Below, in pieces: positions 55,602 through 64,000 of a stretch of 64,000 nucleotides of DNA. A program made the translations under genes and the position numbers. The stretch comes from Rusavskia elegans (taxonomy: Eukaryota > Ascomycota > Lecanoromycetes > Teloschistales > Teloschistaceae): assembly GCA_011316305.1 (NCBI GenBank), contig SAUG01000094.1, positions 186,001 through 250,000 on the forward strand. The letters run 5' to 3'. Numbering within the stretch: the first letter of the stretch is position 1; every line of letters begins with the position of its first letter. Under the pieces are notes generated by a model that ran no database searches, was not told the DNA's origin, and worked only from the letters and a program-made list of their open reading frames with translations.

Positions 55602-57142
55602 TCATACATGCACATCCCCACTCAACCCCCCATACGCCTCCTCATCCTCATGCTCATCCTTATCTTCCCACCGCCACCCCAACATCCGCCAATTCAGCTC
55701 CTGTCGCCAGAATAATCCGTAGCCATTTCCCACTCTCATACCTCCCTTTTCCTCCTCTTCCTCCCCATCCTCCTCCTCTACAGCCCTTCCTCTACCACAA
55801 CCACGCCCCCCACCGTCAACCTCAGCACTCATGCCCCCTGTCTCCGGCATCCGTTTCCCGAATACAACTTTCGAGAAACGAGAATGCAATATCGCCATGG
55901 AGCACATGACGCAGGGTTCATGCGTTATGAAGATTGTGAGGTCGAGGCAGAGATAGCCGCCTGGTTGGAGGGGGGAGGTGGTGTAGAGGTTTGTTTCGAG
56001 GGGTGTGAGGAGGGTTGGGGAGGTGGGATGGTTAGTTTTGCTGTTTTGCGGTTGAGATGTTTGATCTGGAGAGGTTGGTTGCTTTTCTCCTTGTTCTTGT
56101 TCTTCTTCTCGATCAGATGGCCGTGATCCATGCGAAGGGATACCATTAGCAGGAAAAGTCTGCGGCTGTCGTCGTTGATCCGCCGCAATCTCCTTCCTCT
56201 TCCTCGCCACCATCCCAATCGCCCTCATCACGGCATGTGCTGTTGGATTCCCATTCCCATTCCCAACCTCCCCACCCACCCCCCTCCCATCCCCCGCCCC
56301 AACAACAACCCTACCCCCCTCATCAACAACTACCGCACCAACCCCCACACCCACCCCCCTCTCCCTCCCCTCCCTCCCCACCTTCAGCGCTAACCCCATT
56401 ATCCGTCCCGCACACTCTCTCAACCCCTCTTCCCCCCTCTCAACCTCAGATGGCTGCGGGCCCCAGGGGTTATATTTCCGATGCACACAGGGCCAGAAGC
56501 GCTGAGTCCATTCTTGGGCTTGCGCTTCCGAGGTGGGTGGGTGGAGTGGTATATCGCATTGGGAGATCGTGGGGGGATGTGGGGGTGGAAGGAGCGCGGA
56601 GAGGGTGGATTGGAGGGTGCGGAGGGGGAGGGAGGGGGTGGGGGTGATGAGGAGGTGGAGGGTGGGTTCGCGGGAAGGTGGTTCGGTGGGGACCTCTAGG
56701 GGGCGGAGATGGGAGGGGAGGGCGGAGGGGGGGATGATGCGGCGGAGGTGGGGGAGATTGGTTGGTGGTGGTGGTGTTGGGGAGTTATTGTCGTGTTGGT
56801 GGTCACGGATTAGGTTGTCGACGGCTCTGTTTGGGTGGTTGATTCAGTCGATTTTTGTGTATTTTCTTTGAACTCTTTCTTTGGAAAGGTGGACGGAGGT
56901 CAGGAAGGAAATCATCAGGGTGAATGCACGTACCTTAGAATTTCGTTGGCTGATTTTTGGGGTATTTCGATGATGTAGGCTTGGATGATGTGAGGGTCGC
57001 TGTGTTCGACTTCGGCTTTTGTTCGCAAGGGGATGAGACGGCCTTTTTGGGGGTTGACGGCGGAGAGGATGTCGTCGATGGTGTTGCTGCCGCTTTGATG
57101 AGGTGGTGGGTGATCATGCTGGGTAGGAGTGTCGAGGCTCAT
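55602..57142 (-). CDS. TAD3: tRNA adenosine(34) deaminase non-catalytic subunit, TAD3/ADAT3
   Basis: Exons 57142-56934 and 56826-55602 (intron 107 nt, phase 2) give 477 residues. The N-terminal half (LSAVNPQKGRLIPLRTKAEV, then a Pro-rich stretch) is the poorly conserved region of ADAT3 proteins. The deaminase fold has PTAHAVMRAI, where Val replaces the catalytic Glu of HAE, and PCVMCSMAILHSRFSKVVFG with the PCxxC zinc site, followed by RMPETGGMSAE and the diagnostic YGLFWRQELNWRMLGWRWED. Tad3 pairs with catalytic Tad2 to turn A34 into inosine in tRNA anticodons. Two low-complexity insertions (RKRKEIAADQRRQ... after the HAV motif and an EEEDGEEEEEK run) make it longer than yeast Tad3. The coding strand is extremely pyrimidine-rich between 56240 and 56780. 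Confidence 0.93.
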
Positions 57143-58041
57143 GAATTCCGTAAGGGGGGAAATGGAAAGTAAGTGTTTGCAATTATATTGATATGTTGGG
57201 AAGCGTGGAAGACTGTGATGGCGTATACAATCGATATATCTGGTGTATACAATCGATATATCTATAGCACTGACAAGTGGTGGGTGTGAAGTTACGTCGG
57301 ATAAATTGAACTCGAACGATGATAGGAAATTTTCTATGAGGTTGTCTTCTTTGTAGCTTACTCTGCAATCTATCGCTGGAATTCCTCGAAGACACAGACG
57401 TCAGTTTAGCAGAGACGAATTGATTGAGTCATCAGTAGCGCGTCTAGAACATGTTCGACTTGGGTCGATCTTTTAACAGTTGTTCTTGGGCCTCGACATC
57501 TCTATCCCACATCTCCATGTCAGCGTCGAGAGACTCTTAAACACCATTCGTCTTGATCAATATCAAATGGTTTGGGATGTCTCGCATGACGAATAATAAA
57601 ATGGACGAGGAAGTTGCGTCGCTAGTGTTCACCCCCGCCTTGAATAATAATTAAATAATAAAGTTGGTGCAGGATGCAGCATGATGCGTGATAGGCCGGT
57701 GGCAGTGCGGAGGAATCTCCCGGATTCTGTCATCACGATTGCATTACTGATCACACGATACTTCCCTTCTCTCCCTCTTCTTCTGTTTCTCCTTGTCAGT
57801 TCACGAGTAACATCAAGCGGTGTCCTGATATTATATTGTATTGTTGTCAATGAACCTATTTCGCTCGCATGACATCGAATGATCATGCCTCAATCCACGA
57901 CATCCTCGGATAGAATGAAACCTGCCGTTCAATCTGCTCCCCACCCCCAAGAAATCAATTCTATTGCTATGCCGTCGCAATGAAGTACACCATGTCCTAA
58001 GGCTGTCTATATGATCCGGGTTGCCGTCATACCATCATATC
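57143..58041. other. Intergenic; contains a tandem 21-22-bp repeat
   Basis: About 900 bp between the TAD3 start and the desaturase stop, both minus strand. A direct repeat of GTATACAATCGATATATCT occurs twice at 57222-57261. No gene recognised. Confidence 0.5.
57222..57261 (+). repeat. Two tandem copies of a 19-21-bp AT-rich unit
   Basis: GTATACAATCGATATATCT is directly repeated with only TG/GT between the copies, in the upstream region of TAD3. Confidence 0.7.
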
Positions 58042-59552
58042 TCATGAGTTGCTCTTCGCGGCCTTCAGCTCGGCAGGAGGCGACAGTTTCTGCGGTGGCA
58101 CACCGAGGCCGTTGCGGTTGCGATAAAACAAGACACCCTTATTCTCTCCCTCGGCGCCCTCGCACGGTTCGATCCACTGGCACATCCGAGCGCTCTGCCA
58201 CATGCTCTTCAAGAAGCCCATTGATCCTCCCTCGACGTTGGATCGGTAGTGTTGGCCCATGATCGGCTTGATGGCTTCTGTCGCTTCGTCCGCGTTGTAA
58301 AATGGGATTGTTGACACGAAGTGATGGAGAACATGAGTCTCGATGATGCCGTGGAGCAAATGGCGACCGATGAATCCGAACTCCCGATCAATCGTCGCTG
58401 CAGCTCCGCGAGCGAAGTTCCATGATTGGGGCTCGTAGTGAGGGAGTGTAGGGTCGGTGTGCTGGAGGAAGGTAATCGCCACTACCACAAGGTCAGTACT
58501 GGGAATTGCTGGTTATCTTGCACGCATCACTTACCGAGCCAGTGGTTCACCCACAAATACGGCACGAAATACCACACAGCCACGTTCGCCCAGCCAAAGT
58601 TGCTCCCGATCAGAAACAACGCAGCCAGAGTGATACCCAGGCCCAGGTCGCTGAGGAGGATGAGCTTGCTGTCCTTGGCTTCATACAACGGACTTGACGG
58701 GTCGAAGTGATTGACACCGCCTCCAAAGCCGTTCTGTTTACCCTTGCCGCGGCCCTCGCTCTGACGCTCATGGTAGTTGTGGCCAGTAACGTTGGCGAGG
58801 ATATACAAAGGCCAACCGACCAGCTGTTGTCCGATCATCGTACCTGCTGTGACAATCGGGGTCTCCTCCATCAGCTCTGTGAGCTCGTGCGCATAGTGCC
58901 CCACTTTCGAGGCATACTGATCCCGGGTCTTGGGGACGAAAACCATGTCACGCTCGAGATGCCCGGTGGCTTTGTGGTGCTTCCCGTGGGAGATCTTCCA
59001 TGAGAAATACGGAACCAGCAGTGCGGAATGGCAGAACCAACCGACGGTGTCGTTGAGGGTCTTGGATGGCGAGAAGGATTGATGTCCGCACTCGTGGGCC
59101 AGCACCCACAGCCCGGTACCAAAAAGACCCTGCACAACGGTGTATAACGACCACAAGGCAGCGCGGGCTGGAGTGGAAGAGATATTCTCCGGCGTCACAT
59201 AGGTGTGGAAAAGATAGAAAGTGGCGGCGAGGGAAGCGACATCCCGGGCGACGTAAGCAAGGCCTTTGGCTCCGGACCGGTTGAAGCAATGTGCTGGGAT
59301 AGCATCTCTGATCTGCTTGATGGTGAAATCGGGCAAGTGGAACTCATCGCCATAGGTGTCGAGCAGCTTCCCGTTCACGGTCTTCAGATCCAGGTCATCG
59401 TTCGAGTCCAACGAGGAAAGAGACGTTGATGAGGGGGATTGACGAGGAGTATCCTCTGGTGAAGCAGCAATCGAGTTGGTGGTCGAGGAAGAGGTGGAAT
59501 TCAGTTGGTCGAGTTGTTGGACAAAGCCCTTGCGGGCAGTGACGGCTGACAT
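58042..59552 (-). CDS. Delta-12 (oleate) fatty acid desaturase
   Basis: Exons 59552-58535 and 58481-58042 (intron 53 nt, GTAAGT...GGTAG, phase 1) give 485 residues. The three histidine boxes are present: HECGHQSF, HGKHHKATGH and HVLHH, with the spacing of membrane front-end-independent desaturases, plus HLERDMVFVP and TFLQHTDPTLPHY. The N-terminal ~75 residues are Ser/Thr/Asp-rich. Four hydrophobic membrane stretches are visible (e.g. YVARDVASLAATFYLFHTYV, LGITLAALFLIGSNFG). The enzyme makes linoleic acid from oleate on phospholipids in the ER, with cytochrome b5 as donor. Omega-3 desaturases share the boxes; HECGH and the overall length favour delta-12 but cannot exclude it. Confidence 0.92.
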
Positions 59553-60973
59553 GCTCGTGATGGGTGCTCCTGGGCTGGAAGGCGGCCGACACGGAGGGTT
59601 GTGAGGATGCTTGAAGAAAGGCTTGGTGCTCTGAGGTCTTCTCGGAATCGTGGTGGGAATTCGAGGTCAAGATCGTTGCGCGGCCTGTGGGATAAGTTAC
59701 CCCAAACGAATCTTGTTGAGCAGGCCCAATCCACTGATGACGTATAATTTTGTGTGACTGGGAGGTATTTAGGTGGGATGTAGAGTCACACGAGGAAACT
59801 GTCGACTCGTTGATATCTTCGACGGTTGTGTGAAAAGCTGGAGGTGAAGAGGAAGAATATGGCGGTAGTTCAGGGTCGAGTGTATGAAAGCAAGAAACTG
59901 GACGCAGGGTCTCAATCTGTGACGATCTTGCCGAGACCCACGAAGATTAAGCGATCGTCAGGAACCAGAGTCAATAATCAGCCACGGCAAAAGTGATCGA
60001 GACTCGTCGTCCTTTCAATTGAACCACCGCTTCCCTTGTTCAATTGGTCCCGATGCCAGCGGTGATGTTCTAGTTGCAGCCATAGCATTTCGCCGCTTAC
60101 AGACATATCAACCGCAAACAATGGCCTCATTAGCCCAATCCTTAGGAACCCTTGAAACCGCTCGTCTACTACCATACCGCTCTTCGAAGCATGATTCACT
60201 CACTGCTCTTGATTGAGTATCGACTTGCTTGATGGAAGGTTATACCTCGGACTAGAAACTGTTGGTGAAAGCATGTGCCAGCAAACGATGTCATTTCTGT
60301 TGATGCCAAGACATCCCGTTCTTCATTTGTTGAGGTCACTAGTACAGATGCAGCTAATGCACATTGCAGTCGTGGTCACGAAATGCAGCCAACGACGGGT
60401 CGACTTCGAGAGCCTCATCAATCATGGCCAGCGGGATGGAACATGTTATACTTCTCGTCTCGGATTCCTGGCACGGATCATCTGATACCAATGGTATTTC
60501 TGACTTCGCTTAGAGTTTGAAGAGCTTCCAAGACATAGATGGTAGCCTGCTTTTCTCAGCCATCGAACCTCCTCCTCTGAGCACGAAGATGCCATCCTGC
60601 GACTAGGTATGCCTTATTACTCGAGAAGGTTGTGAGCACGATGGTTCTATCCGCTGTGTACGCCTGCACCCAAGCGGCGGGCCAAAGTACGTATATTGAA
60701 TGACACGGCTTCTGTGCACTTCACAGGGGCTGAAGGATTATCCAAAAATCGGCTATGCACGTTAGCGGCCCGGAACAAGCTGAAGGCGGACTATTCCACG
60801 GGAGATGTACTTTGGAGGTTATCGATCCTGCTGCATCTCCATGCGAATCCGTGGCTTGTGCCCTGCTACTCTCTTCTGCGACCAGCTCGGATGCTTCAAG
60901 GTGCTCCAACAGCTGGCGTAGTATGCATAGCCATGGGTCAAGTGGAATCATCTTTGCAGCACTGGGGACTCCA
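59553..60973. other. Long intergenic region, no gene supported
   Basis: 1.42 kb between the desaturase start and the TRAPPC10 stop, both minus strand. The first ~200 bp should be the desaturase promoter (pyrimidine-rich in the gene direction). Plus-strand frames at 60213-60520 and 60696-61100 have no family resemblance; the second overlaps TRAPPC10 coding sequence. Confidence 0.5.
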
Positions 60974-63900
60974 TCATCGTTCTGACCGACTTCTAGACTC
61001 GACCAGCCAGGCTCCGGCACCGGGACCGCTACTCTCCAGGCTCACCGTCGAACTGCTAAGGTCCGGGATGACGAGAATGCTTTCAGCTTGGTCGAGATAA
61101 TCCATTTCGCATGTAACGGTATCGTCAGACTCTTCTTCTGTACCTTTCGATCGTCCATTACTTCCACGTCTTTTGGTTGTACGGACTTCAACCGAGGGAT
61201 AGAGTAGTTGCCCGGTCTTCTGGGGCAGCAGGATGATTGGAAACCTGCCTACTTCTCCTTCCTGGATCGGTCAAGGTGTCAGTCAACTGCCGTCACTATC
61301 AATAAATCCGTACTATACCTTTGCGCTGAAGTGGCCTTTGCGTTGCCCACCAATAAGCCACACGTCCGGACTTGCTTGAACCTCATACGTGATATTGAGA
61401 GCATTGTCGTCCGAAGCAACGTCGGTGCTCTTTGACCAATGTCGGCTGTAGGATAAAGACAACTCAGCTAGCAATGAATGATCCATTGCTGCAAATCGAC
61501 CTTCTCCCGGCCCACCGCCACAATTGAAGGTCACCAATCGGCCAGTGACCACAATCGGTATCTCAGGGATTTCGAAAGGGACCATCAACTCAAGCATGTT
61601 TCGAGAGTCTATTGATTGAGGAAGAACAGTCGCAGGGGTTTCCTAGATCGTCATCAGTCGATGAAGCATGTGGGCCTAGAAGGATACGGACTGCTTGCCA
61701 ATTTGCGAGCCACTTCGCAACCTTGTCCCTTCTATCCGGATGTAGTCCATTGAGTACTGGTTGCCACAGGTGTTGTTCGAACGAACTCATCTGGATCTCG
61801 CCAAGAAGACTTATTGTCTCCAGATCCTGTAACGATAATGTTGACCGTAACACTTTGCGTAGCACGGTGACTAGCAACCGGGAAAGATCAGTAAATTCGC
61901 TCTTGATCAACGCTTTAGTCAAGGCATCCTCCACCGCAGTGCTGATCTCGTGCTCTACGCAGGCGTACTTGATTCGGAGCATCAGCATCCTATCAGGGGA
62001 CAGCGATGTTTGGGCATCGACTGTCTCTGGTCTACTCTGCCGAATTTGGGCAACGAGCGAAAGTGGCTGGCGTGCAAAGATGGTAAGCGGAGCGCTGCCA
62101 AGGGGCGGTAAAGCGACTTGAAATGCTTTGGTGCTGTGCATTGTGCAGTCGCCAATGCGCATGGGCATGGAGTTGGCTGTGTTAATCTTGAAGTTGGAGA
62201 ACAGACTGCGCTCCTGAAAACTGTCTTGCACGTTTACACTCAGAGGCAGTTGGATTGGCAGCTCGCCATTGCAGTTGTACTGGTACCCCTGTCCCTCGAC
62301 AGTATAGGAAACCTCGACCTTGACTTTAATCTTCAAAAGATCACTCTCAACGCCGTAGGGCACCCGAAAGATGGTCTTGGATTGAGCATCCAGCGCACCA
62401 AATTCGACATTTCCTGCTTGAGCTTTTAGGAGGATCAGACAATTCCCACTGACAACGTCGGTCTCTGCGGTGTGAAGGCGAAGGCCGGCAGAGCAGGCTC
62501 GCACACTCAGTTTCCCATGACTGACTTTGTTTCGACCACTAGATATGAGGATCTCTATCGACCTCGGCTTTCCCAGGGAAATGGATTTGCAAAGTGATAG
62601 TCGGGCTTCCAACGCTTTCTCATCCGGCCACACCAGAACGCGTGTCGAATTTAATTGGAGGATGCCATCTGAGATGGCGAGACCATCAAAGGAGGCATTG
62701 ATCGTCGCATCGTGGGCGAAGACTATGTTCGCTGATCGAATCTCAATTCTTTCTACTCTGTACCAGGCTGGACACATTACCTTTGATAGTGTCAGCTATG
62801 TGCATATTTCAGAAGACTTCCAAGCGCTACATACAGTGGACTGAAGTATAACAACGCTTAGACCTGTTTGTAATAGGTCTGGACTTTGACTGGTCATCCA
62901 AATATCGCGACCCTGTTCTTCTTCAAGACTAACGAGTTTAACCCGTATGTCTTGGGCTTCGAAAGCTGCTGACATGATATTTCGCAGCTCGAGTGACATC
63001 CGGAAGCCATCTTCTTCGTCGAGATGCCGGATGTAGGGATCTAAGTGGACATCTTCAAAGTGCAGGTGGAGCGGCGTTGACACTGGTCGCTCTAGACTAC
63101 TTGAGATGTTGATTACTTCTTGCAGATAACGGTCGACGTCGAGGGGCCTGTGTTGAAATCGTATCTCAATAGGCGTATGAAGCAGTGATTGTCGGCTCGT
63201 CGTTTTGGCGAGGATCTGTAAGCCAATGCGACAGAAGTCTTGCCACTTGTTGAGGTGTTTCAGACATTTCGCATATAGATCAAGCATGGGAACTTCCAAG
63301 CGAGTCCAGTCATTGTTGTAATAAAATGAAGATAATTGCCGGAAGTATGATGCTGCGCTGATGTAGTCTTGCGAACGACTAGAGCCCATCAGCAGGCAGT
63401 AAGTGCGCTCGATTCGGCGAGAGCAGCTTACTATCGAATTGCTGCAAGATCTGTCGTTAGAGATTCCGCAGATCTGCGTCTACCTCCTAGCACATTGAGG
63501 GCTAATGCCATCATGGTAAGTTCCTAGGCACATCTCAGCATGTTTAAAGAGTCCAAGAACGTCAGACTGACCTCATATGCTTGATGAAAACTGCTCTCAG
63601 ATCGTAAGCTTTGCTTTAGTTCTCTGCCTTGTATGCCGTTCACTGCGCTTCCGTGCGAATTTCCTGACGATTCGTCGGGACGGTCGTACCTTGACGGGGT
63701 GTCTTCCAAGGAGATGTCCTCCAGATCGGAGCCACTCAGAGACAACCGACTAGCTAGACTCGCTCGCTTGATACCAGCATCAGTGGTTCGGTGGCCAACG
63801 CTGGCTGTAATACGTCGCTTCAGAATGACGAGTTCAGCTTGTTGTGCTGCTAATTCCTGAGTTCCGGTTCGTGAAGACGCAGGCGGAAGTAATCGCACAG

Positions 63901-64000
63901 CATCTAAGGATGTGATAGAAGGGATCTTGTCTGGAGAAAGAGGCTTTGAAGATACCCGTGTGGACACGGGTAGGGAGCTGTTTCGGCGAGGAAGCTCCTC
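60974..64000 (-). CDS. TRAPP complex subunit 10 (Trs130/TRAPPC10), 5'-partial
   Basis: The gene runs off the right edge; the frame is open at 64000. Exons in the window: 64000-63572, 63523-63432, 63378-62835, 62795-61688, 61608-61319 and 61261-60974, every junction in phase. Landmarks are FHQAYEELTMMALALNVLGG, RSQDYISAASYFRQLSSFYY, RLEVPMLDLYAKCLKHLNKW, WYRVERIEIRSANIVFAHD and, near the end, EIPEIPIVVTGRL and FPIILLPQKTGQLLYPSVEV. The helical N-terminal half and beta-sandwich C-terminal part fit TRAPPC10, which in TRAPPII activates Rab11-type GTPases at the late Golgi. One intron (62796-62834) is only 39 nt, the shortest in the window; it is required because it ends in an in-frame TAG. The 79-nt intron at 61609-61687 uses GTATCC. 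Confidence 0.88.

Noticed and set aside
60696..61100. Plus-strand frame of 134 codons
   Set aside because: Overlaps the last TRAPPC10 exon antisense, and has no family resemblance.
1..64000. CRISPR arrays, rRNA genes, prophage or intact transposase genes
   Set aside because: None seen; the repeats found are a 44-bp triplet, dispersed short copies and palindromes without a spacer pattern.

Overview
The window is a gene-dense piece of nuclear DNA from a filamentous ascomycete (Pezizomycotina). The evidence is the short GT-AG introns (mostly 45-60 nt, some with CTAAC/CTAAT-like branch sites), the compact spacing, and fungal-type proteins: a PREG/Pho80-type cyclin, VTC4, Erg4, a PTH11/rhodopsin-like membrane protein, a CYP52-like P450 and a PigL_N/SesA-like ankyrin protein. 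I cannot place it to class. No rRNA, convincing tRNA, CRISPR array or intact transposase was seen. All products are homology calls made by eye. Most multi-exon models were checked for splice dinucleotides, phase continuity and total length divisible by three.

Layout, 0-24 kb: a small single-pass membrane protein (+); a seven-knuckle CCHC protein of the Gis2/CNBP type (-); an F-box/WD protein (-) that shares a 234-bp promoter with a Sae2/CtIP DNA-end-resection protein (+); a broken formate/nitrite (FNT) transporter gene (+); a Ubp3/USP10-type deubiquitinase (-); a Mag2/RNF10-type RING protein (+); a C-24(28) sterol reductase carrying an N-terminal PHD finger (+); a dienelactone hydrolase (+); a fructosamine-3-kinase-like protein (-).

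Layout, 24-48 kb: the GID complex subunit Gid5/Vid28 (-); a Pho80-type cyclin (+); an 836-residue protein of unknown function (-); the polyphosphate polymerase VTC4 (-) divergent from a Nudix hydrolase (+); a CYP52-like P450 (-) bracketed by inverted repeats that also supply its only start codon; a rhodopsin-like membrane protein (-); a 146-bp palindromic MITE-like element; a Na+/H+ antiporter (-); RNase H1 (-).

Layout, 48-64 kb: 6-phosphofructo-2-kinase/fructose-2,6-bisphosphatase (-); a small DUF202 membrane protein (-); an ankyrin gene with a frameshift inside a 150-bp internal duplication (+); the tRNA deaminase subunit TAD3 (-); a delta-12 fatty acid desaturase (-); and TRAPPC10/Trs130 (-), whose 5' end lies beyond the window.

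Most genes are conserved housekeeping functions (ubiquitin and GID proteolysis, phosphate and polyphosphate, sterol and fatty acid, RNA and DNA maintenance, trafficking) with no sign of a biosynthetic cluster. The points most worth a second look are the PHD-sterol reductase fusion (an architecture parallel to the animal lamin B receptor), the inverted-repeat-flanked P450 and its dispersed repeat family, the decayed FNT gene, and the Pho80-like cyclin and VTC4 lying within 4 kb of each other.
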